In this document: in pieces, positions 7,918 through 16,428 of the stretch
Layout: each line of letters begins with the position of its first letter
Numbering within the stretch: position 1 is the first letter of the stretch
NCBI GenBank assembly: GCA_020725605.1
Contig: DYER01000061.1
Coordinates: 1-41,855 of the forward strand
Reading direction: 5' to 3'
Length of the DNA stretch: 41,855 bases
Origin: Ammonifex sp.
GTDB taxonomy: Bacteria; Bacillota; Desulfotomaculia; Desulfotomaculales; DYER01
Program-made: the position numbers and the translations under genes
Notes under the pieces: generated by a model
What the model was told of the DNA's origin: nothing
Database searches by the model: none
Seen by the model: only the letters and a program-made list of their open reading frames with translations

Positions 7918-9654
7918 TCAAAAATTGTACACCGCATCCAGTTCTTCGTCCCGCACGTCGAAAACCGTATTGTGGGGCGGCAGGGCCTCCTCTTTCATGA
8001 ACTCCGGCAACCGGTCGTGGGCCGCGGTGAATCCCGCCGCCGCGTTGAAGGCCCGTTCCACCCTCAGTACCTCCTGGCCGTACCGCACGGCGTCGTCCAC
8101 GGTGAAATCCCGGCCGGTGCGGGCCGCAATCAGGTCCGCCACGGCCTGCAGGGCCTCGGGTACGTCCAGCAGGGCGAAGGCCGTGAAAAGGCAGAGGCCC
8201 GTGGAGTCCAGGAAGGCGGTGGCCACCTGCAGGTTGCGCGACAGTTCCACCTGGCCCTCGGCCTTCAGGGGATCGACGAAACCGCCCACCTTCAGCACGT
8301 TGGTCGCCGTGGCGTAGCCGGCCGTGTGGTCCGCGCCCATGCTGCTGGTGGCGTAGGTCACGCCGATGCCCTTGACGGCCCGCGGGTCGTAGGCCGGCAT
8401 GCCCTGGCCCTTCACCACCGGCACCCGCGTCAGCCCGTAGACCTGGCCCGCCACCGCGGCCCCGGCGCCGATAATGCGGCCCAGGGGGGTTCCGTGGCGC
8501 AGCTCGCGGTCCAGCAGCTCGATGGCCCGCTCCCCGTCGCCGAAGGCCAGCACCCCGGCCTCCATGAGCACGGCCAGGGTGACGCCGGTCTCGATGGTGT
8601 CCAGGCCCAGGTCGTTACACAGCCGGTTCAGGGTGGCGATGTGGTCCAGGTTGCCGATGCCGCAGTTGGCCCCCAGGGCCCAGGTACTCTCGTACTCCAC
8701 CGGCGCGCAGAGCAGGCCGCCCTTTTCGTCCGGGATCACGTTGGAGCACCGGATGACGCAGCCCGGGTGGCAGGGATGCCCCATTTTGCCCGCGCCGCCG
8801 CGCTGCTTCACGGCCTCGGCCATGGCCTCGCCGCCCGTGGCCGCGGCCTCCTCGAAGCGCCCGGCCGAGAAGTTGCGGGTGGGCAGGCCGCCCGCCTCGT
8901 TGATGATATTCACCAGCACCGCCGTGCCGTAGGTCGGCAGGGCCTGGCCGGTGACCGCATGATTCTGGAGGGCCTTGGTCAGAACCTGGGAGGCCTTGCG
9001 GAACCTGTCCTTGTCCGCCACCGGGGTCTCGAAGCTCTTGCGCGTGTTGACCACGATGGCCTTGAGGCCCTTGGACCCCATTACCGCGCCCAGGCCCCCG
9101 CGCCCGGCGTAGCGCCCGGGCCCGCCCTCCCGGTCGCTCGTGGACACGCCGGCCGCCTTCATGAGCATCTCGCCGGCCGGGCCGATGCAGATGACCCCGA
9201 TCTGGGGCCCGTACCCGGCCCTGAGGCGCTCGTTGACCTCGTAGCACCCCTTGCCCACCAGGTCCCCGGCGGGTTTGAGCTCCATGCCGCCCTCGCCGAT
9301 CACCAGCACGTGCCAGCCCTTGTCCGCGGCGCGGCCCTCGATCACCAGGGCCCCGATACCCAGGCTGGCCAGCTTCTGGCCGCAGACCCCGCCGGCGTTG
9401 GATTCCTTAATGGTGCCCGTCAGGGGAGACTTGCCACCCACCGAGAGGCGCCCGCTGCTGGGCGCGTTGGTGCCCGCCAGCAGGCCCGGCGCGAAGACCA
9501 GTTTGTTGTGGGGTCCCAGCGGGTGGCACGCCGGCGGTACTTCGTCGGCCACGATCCGGGAACTCAGAGCCCGCCCGCCCAGGAGGCCGTACTCCGGGGG
9601 CGGGTCCGCGGCCGTAACGGTCAGGTTTGACATATTCACGCGGACGATTTTCAT
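7918..9654 (-). CDS. Tungsten-dependent aldehyde:ferredoxin oxidoreductase
   Basis: A full-length AOR family enzyme (578 residues). It oxidises aldehydes to acids in the cytoplasm, reducing ferredoxin, with a tungsten bis-pterin and a [4Fe-4S] cluster. The cluster ligands appear as C295, C299 and C303 (CHPGCVIRC, one residue longer in the first gap than the usual C-x2-C-x3-C) and C488 in GLCLF. H443 in GADHTAGY fits the conserved active-site histidine. An upstream in-frame start at 9789 exists, but the ATG at 9654 follows GGAGGG at good spacing and begins the family sequence MKIVRVN. It has its own promoter and lies just after the microcompartment operon, hence a likely propionaldehyde or 3-hydroxypropionaldehyde scavenger (inference). 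Confidence 0.95.
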   Translation of the reverse strand: MKIVRVNMSNLTVTAADPPPEYGLLGGRALSSRIVADEVPPACHPLGPHNKLVFAPGLLAGTNAPSSGRLSVGGKSPLTGTIKESNAGGVCGQKLASLGIGALVIEGRAADKGWHVLVIGEGGMELKPAGDLVGKGCYEVNERLRAGYGPQIGVICIGPAGEMLMKAAGVSTSDREGGPGRYAGRGGLGAVMGSKGLKAIVVNTRKSFETPVADKDRFRKASQVLTKALQNHAVTGQALPTYGTAVLVNIINEAGGLPTRNFSAGRFEEAAATGGEAMAEAVKQRGGAGKMGHPCHPGCVIRCSNVIPDEKGGLLCAPVEYESTWALGANCGIGNLDHIATLNRLCNDLGLDTIETGVTLAVLMEAGVLAFGDGERAIELLDRELRHGTPLGRIIGAGAAVAGQVYGLTRVPVVKGQGMPAYDPRAVKGIGVTYATSSMGADHTAGYATATNVLKVGGFVDPLKAEGQVELSRNLQVATAFLDSTGLCLFTAFALLDVPEALQAVADLIAARTGRDFTVDDAVRYGQEVLRVERAFNAAAGFTAAHDRLPEFMKEEALPPHNTVFDVRDEELDAVYNF

Positions 9655-9769
9655 AACTTTCCCTCCTTGCTCCCCTCTTGCGGAGAACGTCCACATGTAC
9701 CCAACGGAGGTACCTCCCACCCCTCCAGAAAACTTCACGAAAACCACGAAATCTTTAACAAGAGAATAA

Positions 9770-9799
9770 ATTAAAATCCGCTCTGCCACAAGGGGTCAA
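9770..9799 (-). promoter_or_regulatory. Sigma-A-type promoter for the AOR-moaD-moeB group
   Basis: On the minus strand TTGACC (9794-9799) and TTTAAT (9770-9775) are separated by 18 bases, matching the TTGACA/TATAAT consensus at five of six positions each. It stands directly after the terminator of the microcompartment operon and about 115 bases before the AOR start. Confidence 0.6.
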
Positions 9800-9802
9800 T
9801 AA

Positions 9803-9837
9803 CGAAAACGTACGGTACGGTGGCCCGCACCGTACGT
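9803..9837 (-). terminator. Rho-independent terminator of the microcompartment operon
   Basis: A 13-bp stem (9808-9820 with 9825-9837, one G-T pair) closes a 4-base loop. On the minus strand it is followed directly by TTTTCGTT. It lies 27 bases past the DUF1097 stop codon and marks the end of the long pdu transcript. Confidence 0.85.
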
Positions 9838-9863
9838 CCTCTTCCCTGCGAGGCGGTCCGGTC

Positions 9864-10328
9864 TCAGGTGCCCGCGGTTTCCTTACCTGCCTTCTTCGGC
9901 GTCAACCACACGGGCAACATGGCCGAGATGTACCCCAGCCCCACGCCGATGGCCATCGGGATTACGGTCGGCCAGAATTTGGCCCCGGTGCCGAAGAACG
10001 CGGCACAGGCGGCGAACTGCGCGGGAACGAAGGTAAACAGCGACAGCGAACCCATGACGGTCATGATAAAGGCGATGACGGTGACCAGAATGGCCACGCC
10101 CAGTGCCTTCCCCAGGTAGGGCGCCCCCAGCACCGCCAGGTAGCCCAGAACGATGCCCGAGACGGCCGGAAGCAGGGCCCGGAAAAAGGCCTTGTCGTTG
10201 CCGCCGGCGGCGAAGAACAGGGCCCAGCCCACGAAGGCCGGCCAGGTCAGTATGTTCAACTGGGCCGAAACGTAGGTCCATATTCCGGCCAGAACGGCGA
10301 TGCTGACGGCCAGAGGAACCAGCTGCAT
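9864..10328 (-). CDS. DUF1097 family membrane protein
   Basis: A 154-residue hydrophobic protein with about five membrane segments (starts near residues 4, 28, 53, 77 and 121) and the family's short conserved stretch FVGWALFFAAGGND. DUF1097 proteins (E. coli YcdZ type) are inner-membrane proteins without a settled function. The ATG at 10328 follows GGGAGG at suitable spacing. As the last gene of the pdu-type operon, and with no PduF facilitator here, it could move the substrate or a product across the membrane; that is only an inference from position. Confidence 0.85.
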   Translation of the reverse strand: MQLVPLAVSIAVLAGIWTYVSAQLNILTWPAFVGWALFFAAGGNDKAFFRALLPAVSGIVLGYLAVLGAPYLGKALGVAILVTVIAFIMTVMGSLSLFTFVPAQFAACAAFFGTGAKFWPTVIPMAIGVGLGYISAMLPVWLTPKKAGKETAGT

Positions 10329-10413
10329 GGTTCACATCCTCCCTGAAAAGGAATTGAGGGCCGCAAAGGCGAAATCTAAATCTACTCCCTTTGCTTTGGG
10401 GGCGAAACAATCC

Positions 10414-10435
10414 CGTCCCGTTCGGGGACGGGACG
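10414..10435 (-). other. Stable hairpin between gldA and the DUF1097 gene
   Basis: CGTCCCGT (10414-10421) pairs perfectly with ACGGGACG (10428-10435) around a 6-base loop. It lies 20 bases past the dehydrogenase stop. The T-tract after it on the minus strand is poor (GATTGTTTCG), so partial termination or 3'-end protection of the upstream message is more likely than full termination. Confidence 0.4.
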
Positions 10436-10456
10436 CTTCGCTCCCTCTTTCTTCCG

Positions 10457-11560
10457 TTACAGAGTTCCCGCGTGGAAGGCCGTGCCCAGGGCGTCCGCCC
10501 CCAGAACGGCGTTGTAGACCATCTCGGGGGTTACCGGGAAGGGCATGTTGTGCACCATCCCCCCGGGCTGGCAGGTGGCGGTGGCTACCTGCATAATTTT
10601 TTTCGGGGTAACCTCGGTGACGTGAATCTCCCGCAGGGTGATGGGCAGGCCCACCGCCTTGCAGAAGGCGAGCACCTCTTTGATTTCGGCCTTGGGCCGG
10701 TTCTCCATCACCAGCTGGGCCACGGTCCCGAAGGCCACCTTCTCGCCGTGGTAGGCGTGGTGGGTCTCGGGAAGCACGGTGAGTCCGTCGTGGATGCCGT
10801 GGGCCGCCGCCAGCCCGGAACTCTCGAAGCCCAGGCCGCTCAGCAGGGTGTTGGCCTCCACCACCTTTTCAAGGGCCGGGGTCGGTACGCCCTTCTCGGC
10901 CGCCAGTTTGGCCGCCACGCCGTACTCCAGAAGGATCTCGTAGCACAGGCGGGCCAGGCTGAGGGCGGTGGCCGTGGAGTACCCGCCGGGCAGGTTCTTG
11001 GCGCTGGCCTGGCGGCAGGCGTCGGCCTCGAACCAGGTGGCCAGGGCGTCGCCCATCCCCGAGACCAGCAGCCGCACGGGGGCCCTGGCGATGACGGCCG
11101 TGTCCACCAGCACCAGATTCGGGTTGGTGGGCAGTACCAGGTAGCTTTCGAACACGCCTTCCTCGGTGTAAATCACCGAAAGGGCGCTGCAGGGGGCGTC
11201 CGTGGCCGCAATGGTGGGCACGACGACCACCGGCACGCCCATGTAATGGGCCACGGCCTTGGCCGTGTCGATGACCTTGCCCCCACCCACCCCAATGACC
11301 ACATTGGCTCCCGCCCGGGTGCCCATTTCCTTCAGGCGGTCGATCTCGGTGCGGCAACACTCACCCCGGAACGGCTCGAAGGTGGCCCTGATGCCCTGGG
11401 CCTCCAGGCTGGCGGCCACCGCCTCCCGCGCCACCGAAAAGGTGGTTTTCCCACCGGTCACCAGGGCGTGGTCCCCCAGCGGTTTCACCTGTTCCCCGAG
11501 ATGCTGCAGGACCCCGGGCCCCTGCACGTACCGATTGGGAGCGATAAGGATTTTCTTCAT
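10457..11560 (-). CDS. gldA: Glycerol dehydrogenase family NAD(H)-dependent alcohol dehydrogenase
   Basis: A 367-residue metal-dependent dehydrogenase of the GldA family, in the iron-containing alcohol dehydrogenase superfamily. The NAD site is VIGVGGGKVIDTAKAVAHY. Metal ligands are the Asp of SGMGDALATWFEA and the His residues of HGIHDGL and HHAYHGEKVAFGT. An ATG-like frame opens at 11578, but the ATG at 11560 has AAGGGG at 8-nt spacing and begins MKKILIAPNRYVQG as in the family. In Salmonella the Pdu operon's alcohol dehydrogenase is PduQ, which is absent. This enzyme could reduce propionaldehyde to recycle NADH, or oxidise glycerol to dihydroxyacetone. No clear encapsulation peptide is visible. 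Confidence 0.9.
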   Translation of the reverse strand: MKKILIAPNRYVQGPGVLQHLGEQVKPLGDHALVTGGKTTFSVAREAVAASLEAQGIRATFEPFRGECCRTEIDRLKEMGTRAGANVVIGVGGGKVIDTAKAVAHYMGVPVVVVPTIAATDAPCSALSVIYTEEGVFESYLVLPTNPNLVLVDTAVIARAPVRLLVSGMGDALATWFEADACRQASAKNLPGGYSTATALSLARLCYEILLEYGVAAKLAAEKGVPTPALEKVVEANTLLSGLGFESSGLAAAHGIHDGLTVLPETHHAYHGEKVAFGTVAQLVMENRPKAEIKEVLAFCKAVGLPITLREIHVTEVTPKKIMQVATATCQPGGMVHNMPFPVTPEMVYNAVLGADALGTAFHAGTL

Positions 11561-11574
11561 ACCAGCAACCCCTT

Positions 11575-11660
11575 TCACGTTTTTACTTTTCGTATTCGTT
11601 TAAATTCGCTAATGATATTAATAATCGTATAATTGACCACCTCCTCCGGAGTCGGTATGA
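11575..11660 (-). promoter_or_regulatory. AT-rich spacer between pduT and gldA, possible internal promoter
   Basis: About 70 bases here are strikingly AT-rich for this GC-rich operon. On the minus strand it reads GGTCAATTATACGATTATTA and then further A/T runs. -10-like elements such as TATACG and TATTAA are present, but no convincing -35. It could be an internal promoter or RNase-entry site feeding gldA and the DUF1097 gene. Confidence 0.3.
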
Positions 11661-12215
11661 CTAGCTTACGAAGCCCTTCAGCTCGGGATGGGGATGGGGT
11701 ATCACCACCGCCGACACCAGGGCCCCCCTTTCGCGCGCCGCGGCCGCCGCCTCCTCCACGGCGGCACGCACGGCGGACAGCGTGCCGGTAAAGGTGACGT
11801 ACGACTTGCCCGCCAGCATGATGGACATGCGTATCTCCACCAGGGAGACGCGGGCCCGTTTGGCCGCCCGGTCGGCGGCCTCCAGGGCCGAGCACATGCC
11901 GAAGGTCTCGACAATGCCCAGCGCCTCTATGCCTTCGGTTTCGGTGGTCTGCATCAGGGCCGGAAACAGGGCCGCGTGGGGATTGGTGAGGTAGAGGCTG
12001 TCGGCCACGGCGTCGCCACCCCTCTCCAGGCCCGCCTCTAGGGCGTGACGGACGTCTTCCACCGTCCCGGTGAAGCAAAGGAAATACTTCCCGGGACACA
12101 AGGGGCGGCTGAGTACCATTTCCACGGCCGCCCGTTTGAGCACCGCGTCGGCCGCCTCGATACCCAGTCCGATACTCGTCAATTCCAGGGCGCCCAGGGC
12201 ACCTGCGGAAAGCAT
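11661..12215 (-). CDS. pduT: PduT tandem-BMC shell protein with iron-sulfur site
   Basis: A 184-residue protein with two BMC domains in tandem (about 1-92 and 95-184), of the same length as Salmonella PduT. C40 in SRPLCPGKYF matches the cysteine that in PduT trimers holds a [4Fe-4S] cluster at the three-fold pore, thought to pass electrons through the shell. The second domain ends with VVIPHPHPELKGF. The start ATG follows AGGAGG and lies one base after the pduS stop, so the two are coupled. This fits the known pairing of PduS (flavin and iron-sulfur reductase) with PduT. Confidence 0.95.
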   Translation of the reverse strand: MLSAGALGALELTSIGLGIEAADAVLKRAAVEMVLSRPLCPGKYFLCFTGTVEDVRHALEAGLERGGDAVADSLYLTNPHAALFPALMQTTETEGIEALGIVETFGMCSALEAADRAAKRARVSLVEIRMSIMLAGKSYVTFTGTLSAVRAAVEEAAAAARERGALVSAVVIPHPHPELKGFVS

Positions 12216-12216
12216 T

Positions 12217-13548
12217 TCACGCCTCCTGTGCCGTTATTTCCACGTAATCGGGGGTCACCGCCGTAACTACCCCTTCGATGCTGGCGTGGGCGCGCGCGCC
12301 GAGGGCCCCCTCCGGTACCTCGCCTACCGGATCCCCGGTTCGCACCCGCGCGCCGGCCTCCACCACGGGCCGGCAGGCCGCGCCGAAGGGCGGGCGGAGG
12401 GGAACGCGTACCCTGCTACTTGGGACCGCCACCGGGTCGAGCGGGGCCGGACGGTCCCAGGGATCGAGTCCCAGGCGCCGGATCAGCCGGCCCGTGGGTA
12501 CCCGCCGGCCCTCCCGGTACCTGCGCACACCCGCGCCGGTCCGCCCGCGGGGGTAGCGCACGCCGGCTGCCAGGAGCCGCCTCTTCACCTCCGCGGCCAC
12601 GGTCCTGGGGAAGATCCCGACCGGGCAGGCGAACTGTTCGCACACCCCGCACTCCACGCAGAGCAGCGCCGCCAGATGGTCCTCCGGCTCCACCCTGTCT
12701 CCCCCGTAGGCGAAAGCGCGCATGATCCTGTGCACCTCGAGGGGATGTCCCAGGAGGTAACGCGGACAGAGGTCCGTGCACATGCGGCATATCTCGCAGG
12801 CATTGCGGGACCTGCGCAGCACGGCCTCCCACGGGGTGCCAGCGCGCCGTGCGGCCCGCGAACCGGCGGGCAGCACCACCAGGGCTTTGGTGGCCTTGGT
12901 CACCGGTAGCCCGAGATCCGCGACGGGCCTGCCCATCATCGGTCCGCCGTCGAGGCAGGTGAATTCCTTTACCGCCGGACCGCCGGCCAGCGCCAGCAGT
13001 TCGGCGTAGCTGATGCCGACCGGCACCCGCATGGTCTTGGGGGCTGTCACGGCCCCGGCCACGGTCACGAACTTGTGGGTCACCGGTTGCCCTTCCAGGG
13101 CCCGCGACACGTTATACAGGGTTTCCACGTTCATGACCAGCACCCCCACCTCGGGGGGTATGCCTGCCGGCGGCACCACCCGCCCTGTGACCTCGTAGAC
13201 GAGCACCTGCTCGTCGCCCGCCGGGTAAAAGTCCCCGAGACCGTGTACTCGCCCGCCGAGGGGCGCAAGTAATTCCTCCCAGGTGTGGAGGATTTCCCTG
13301 TGCTTGGTTTTGACCGCCAGGTAAACGGCCCTGGGCCGCAGGTGCTCGACCACGGCGGCCAGACCCCGCCGCAGGGCCTCCGCCTCGAGCAGCAGCAACT
13401 GCTGGTCCACCCGGAGCAGGGGCTCGCACTCCGCTCCGTTGACGATCACCACTTCCACCTGCGCCCCCAGCTTCACGTGGGTGGGAAAGCCGGCGCCCCC
13501 CGCGCCCACCACGCCGGCCTGTTGTACCAGACGAACCAGGTCCGCCAA
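12217..13548 (-). CDS. pduS: PduS, RnfC-like flavin/iron-sulfur cobalamin reductase
   Basis: A 443-residue protein close to Salmonella PduS (about 450), which reduces cob(III)alamin for reactivation of the B12 enzyme and docks on PduT. The N-terminal flavin/NADH region begins GVVGAGGAGFPTHVKL, then the AECEPLL segment. Two [4Fe-4S] motifs follow: C251, C254, C257, C261 and C297, C300, C303, C308. The C-terminal quarter has a lipoyl-like fold (VVEAGARVRTGDPVGEVPE). The start is TTG at 13548 with GAGGGGACC before it. It sits 13 bases after pduP. Confidence 0.95.
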   Translation of the reverse strand: MADLVRLVQQAGVVGAGGAGFPTHVKLGAQVEVVIVNGAECEPLLRVDQQLLLLEAEALRRGLAAVVEHLRPRAVYLAVKTKHREILHTWEELLAPLGGRVHGLGDFYPAGDEQVLVYEVTGRVVPPAGIPPEVGVLVMNVETLYNVSRALEGQPVTHKFVTVAGAVTAPKTMRVPVGISYAELLALAGGPAVKEFTCLDGGPMMGRPVADLGLPVTKATKALVVLPAGSRAARRAGTPWEAVLRRSRNACEICRMCTDLCPRYLLGHPLEVHRIMRAFAYGGDRVEPEDHLAALLCVECGVCEQFACPVGIFPRTVAAEVKRRLLAAGVRYPRGRTGAGVRRYREGRRVPTGRLIRRLGLDPWDRPAPLDPVAVPSSRVRVPLRPPFGAACRPVVEAGARVRTGDPVGEVPEGALGARAHASIEGVVTAVTPDYVEITAQEA

Positions 13549-13561
13549 GGTCCCCTCTCCC

Positions 13562-15013
13562 TCACACGATGGAAAGGGCGTCCACCAGGGTGCACCGGCG
13601 TTGGCGGGTGAAGCAACGCGCCGAGGTCAGGCCCTCGCCGGTGGGCCCCGCGATGGTGAAGCTGGTGAACCCTTCTCCCCCCAGGCCGATCCCGGCGTAC
13701 GATGGGGCGTTCTTCACGAACAGGGTGGTCTGGATGGCGCGGGCCAGCCTGGTCATGTGGTCCACGTGCTTGGAGTGCATCACCGCCGTATGCCGGTAGC
13801 CGTGCTCCACCTCCACCGCCAGTTCGATGGCCTCGTCCACGTTTTTCGCCCGCACCAGGGGGAGAATGGGCATGAGTTGTTCTTCCTGGACCAGCGGGTG
13901 GTCCCGCCCCACCTCCACCACCGCCAGGCGGACGTCCCCGGGGATGCTGTAACCGGACGCCTCGAGGATGACCCTGGCGTCCTTACCCACCCACTGCTTA
14001 TTGAGCACCCACCGCCGGCGGGGGTTGTGCCCCGCTCCCCCTGAGGAAGTCGTATCCTCGGTGACCTCGGTGAACACGGTGCTGGTCAGTTTCTCCACCC
14101 AGTGGGACGGTACCACGAGGGCGCCGTGGCGCCGGAGCTGCTCGAGCAGGGCATCGGCCACGCCGGCCACGGCAATGAGTACCTTTTCCGCGATGCACGG
14201 GAGGTTGTTGTCAAAGCCCGCCCCGGCGACGATGTCCCGGGCCGCCTTGGGAATGTCCGCCGTCTCGTCCACAACGGCCGGCGGATTTCCGGCCCCGGCC
14301 CCGATGGCCTTCTTGCCCGAGCCCAGGGCCGCCCGTACTACCCCCGGTCCGCCGGTGGCCACGATGAGATTGACCCTGCGGTGGCGCATCAATTCCCCGG
14401 CCTTTTCGATGCTCGGCTCGGCAAGGGTGGTGAGGACGTGGGGCGGCCCCCCCGCTTCCACAATGGCCCGGTGCAGGATCTCCACCGCCTTGTTGCAGGA
14501 ACTCCGTGCCGACGGGTGGGGACAGAATACCACCGCGTTCCCGGCGGCCACCATCCCGATGCCGTTGTTGATGACGGTGGCAATGGGATTGGTCACGGGT
14601 GTTATGGCGGCAATGACGCCGAAGGGCGCCTGCTCGGTGATGGTGAGCCCGTGGTCCCCGCTGTACGCCCCGGTGCGGAGGTCCTCCGTACCGGGCGTCT
14701 TTCTCGCGGCCAGCAGGTTTTTGGCCGTCTTGTCGTCGGTCCTGCCCATGCCCGTCTCGCGGACCGCCATCTCCGCCAGCAGGCGGGCATTGGCCACGGC
14801 GGCCTCGCGCATGGCCCCGATCAGCTCGTTACGCTTCTCCAGGTTCAGGGCCATGAGTCTCTTCTGGGCCAGCCAGGCGGCCTCCACCGCCTCGTCCACG
14901 GTGCGAAAGATTCCCGCCTGCTCGTTGGTCGCCCCGCCGTTTTGCGCCATGGACTCGAGAACTTTCCTTACGATGGTGGCAATCTGATTGGTGTCCACCT
15001 GCACGCACTTCAC
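13562..15013 (-). CDS. pduP: PduP, CoA-acylating propionaldehyde dehydrogenase
   Basis: A 483-residue aldehyde dehydrogenase of the PduP/EutE branch, which turns aldehyde, CoA and NAD+ into acyl-CoA inside the compartment. The N-terminal helix TNQIATIVRKVLESM (8-22) is a typical encapsulation peptide, followed by a Gly/Asn linker. The catalytic cysteine is C273 in NNLPCIAEK. Glycine-rich NAD contacts (ATGGPGVVRAALGSGKKAIG) lie at 219-238. The open frame runs up to 16021, overlapping pduO in another frame, but the GTG at 15013 overlaps the pduO stop as GTGA, a classic coupled start. With no pduL in the window, the fate of the acyl-CoA is open. Confidence 0.95.
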   Translation of the reverse strand: MKCVQVDTNQIATIVRKVLESMAQNGGATNEQAGIFRTVDEAVEAAWLAQKRLMALNLEKRNELIGAMREAAVANARLLAEMAVRETGMGRTDDKTAKNLLAARKTPGTEDLRTGAYSGDHGLTITEQAPFGVIAAITPVTNPIATVINNGIGMVAAGNAVVFCPHPSARSSCNKAVEILHRAIVEAGGPPHVLTTLAEPSIEKAGELMRHRRVNLIVATGGPGVVRAALGSGKKAIGAGAGNPPAVVDETADIPKAARDIVAGAGFDNNLPCIAEKVLIAVAGVADALLEQLRRHGALVVPSHWVEKLTSTVFTEVTEDTTSSGGAGHNPRRRWVLNKQWVGKDARVILEASGYSIPGDVRLAVVEVGRDHPLVQEEQLMPILPLVRAKNVDEAIELAVEVEHGYRHTAVMHSKHVDHMTRLARAIQTTLFVKNAPSYAGIGLGGEGFTSFTIAGPTGEGLTSARCFTRQRRCTLVDALSIV

Positions 15014-16011
15014 CCCGCACGTATCCTTTCCCAGGCCTCCACACCGGCGCGGGCCACGGCTACGTCCTGCTCCACCGTGCCCCCGCTGACGCCTATGCCG
15101 CCGCAGACCCGCGCCCCCTCGTACAGGGGCAGCCCGCCACCGAAGATCACCATCCGCCCCCGATTGGTGACCTCTATTCCGTACAGGGGCTGACCGGGCT
15201 GCGCCAGGGCCCCCAGTTCCTGTGTGGGCATCCTCACGGCGCAGGCGGTGAAGGCCTTGTTGACGGCAATGTCGATGCTGGCCAATAGCGCCCCGTCCAT
15301 CCGGTGCAGCGCCACCAGGTGGCCGACACCGTCGACCACGGCGATGACCATCGGCACCCCCAATTCCCCGGCACGGGCCTCGGCCGCGGCGATGATTTCT
15401 TTGGCTGCGCTCAGGCGCATCGCTAACCCTCCTTCGCTCCCGGTCCCCGTCCCCTGCCGCACTGCCAGGTGCAGCATCGCGGCGCGGGTAAGCCTCTGTA
15501 TCAGGGCCCGGTGTCTCTCGTACTCTGCCATGACGAAGAGCAGGTCCGAGAGGCGGTTGAAATACTGTAGAAGGACGGCGTCCACCCCTTCGTGGCGGGC
15601 CAGGCGCACCAGGTGCCGCTCCGCCCGGCGCGCTACCGTCCGCGCCAGGTGCAGGAGTGCGGCGCTGCGCGGCGGGCCGGGCACCACGAAACCGCGAAAC
15701 TTTGGCATGGCGGCCGTGAGGTCGTCGATGTACGCCTCCATGAGCCGCACGTCCTCGGCGTCCGGTTTCAGGGCGTTTGGCCTGGCCCCTCCGGGGTCTG
15801 CCAGCCCGGCGGCCGCCTGCTGCAGCAGGCCCTGGATGGCCTCCAGGAACGCCGCCGCGGGGCCCTCCAGTTCGCACCGCGCCACACCGAGAACGGCGCC
15901 CAGCTCGTCTATGTCGCCCAGCACGGCGATGCGCAGGTCGTCCTTGAAGACCCGCCGTCCGCCCAGTAGAGACGTTTCCAGACGGTCGCCCTGCCGCGTG
16001 TAAATCGCCAC
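15010..16011 (-). CDS. pduO: PduO two-domain ATP:cob(I)alamin adenosyltransferase
   Basis: A 333-residue fusion as in Salmonella PduO. The N-terminal domain (1 to about 190) is a PduO-type adenosyltransferase that makes adenosylcobalamin: YTRQGD and TSLLGG at the ATP loop, DIDELGAVLG, the signature RSAALLHLARTVARRAER and YFNRLSDLLF. The C-terminal domain (about 198-333) is the HbpS/GlcG-type (DUF336) domain with AKEIIAAAEARAGELGVPM and GGGLPLYEG, implicated in corrin or haem binding. The GTG start follows GAGGGGGC. It supplies cofactor to the diol dehydratase and is coupled to pduP by a 4-base overlap. Confidence 0.95.
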   Translation of the reverse strand: MAIYTRQGDRLETSLLGGRRVFKDDLRIAVLGDIDELGAVLGVARCELEGPAAAFLEAIQGLLQQAAAGLADPGGARPNALKPDAEDVRLMEAYIDDLTAAMPKFRGFVVPGPPRSAALLHLARTVARRAERHLVRLARHEGVDAVLLQYFNRLSDLLFVMAEYERHRALIQRLTRAAMLHLAVRQGTGTGSEGGLAMRLSAAKEIIAAAEARAGELGVPMVIAVVDGVGHLVALHRMDGALLASIDIAVNKAFTACAVRMPTQELGALAQPGQPLYGIEVTNRGRMVIFGGGLPLYEGARVCGGIGVSGGTVEQDVAVARAGVEAWERIRAG

Positions 16012-16021
16012 GCCCCCTCAC

Positions 16022-16428
16022 CCGCCTTTCCTGCCGAAGCCCCCTAAGCGTACCGCCACAAGGTGACTATCCGTTCTTCGGCCGGCGTGTGTCCCGCTCG
16101 CTCCAGTGCTTCGCGCCGACAGCGCCACGGCTCGCTACGGACCGGCCTAAGCGGCGCTGCAAATGCTGACCTCATACCGTAATGGTAAGCTACCGCTGTC
16201 TACATCACCTGTTGCTGTGAGGCTCGATGCAGCTGTCGAGCGCGCGTTTCGCGCCGCAGGCCGGTTACCCTCCGCTCGCCGGGCGCTGTTACCGGCGCTT
16301 TCGCAAGTCGCTGGCTTGCGACCGGGAATTTTGCCCCCGGAAATCTTGCTGTTCTCGACGCGTGTACCTGGCAAAATTCCCGGTCGTCCGACACACGCCG
16401 GCCTTATCAACATCTTTCTCGTAGCGGT
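16022..16428 (-). other. 407-base intergenic region between eutN-like gene and pduO
   Basis: This is the largest gap inside the microcompartment operon. I see no convincing gene: the 88-codon frame at 16147-16413 runs through a hairpin element and resembles nothing. It holds the palindromic element at 16319-16386 and a small stem TCGCAAG/CTTGCGA (16301-16307 with 16315-16321) that overlaps its left end. The rest lacks clear promoter motifs. Confidence 0.6.
16319..16386. repeat. Palindromic hairpin element, copy A
   Basis: A perfect 17-bp inverted repeat: CGACCGGGAATTTTGCC at 16319-16335 and its complement at 16370-16386, around a 34-base loop. A second copy at 20081-20149 shares the inner arm sequence and much of the loop (CGGAAA, CTTGC, TACCT). 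Its stem differs at two outer positions by changes on both arms that keep pairing. It lies 43 bases after the vertex-protein stop codon. Confidence 0.8.

Noticed and set aside
13562-16021. A single 819-codon minus-strand frame covering pduP and reading on through pduO
   Set aside because: The upstream half is antisense-quality Arg/Gly/Pro-rich translation in another frame of pduO. The real gene starts at GTG 15013 in a GTGA overlap.
16147-16413. An 88-codon minus-strand frame in the gap between the vertex-protein gene and pduO
   Set aside because: It runs through the palindromic element, has no ribosome site that convinces and resembles no known protein.
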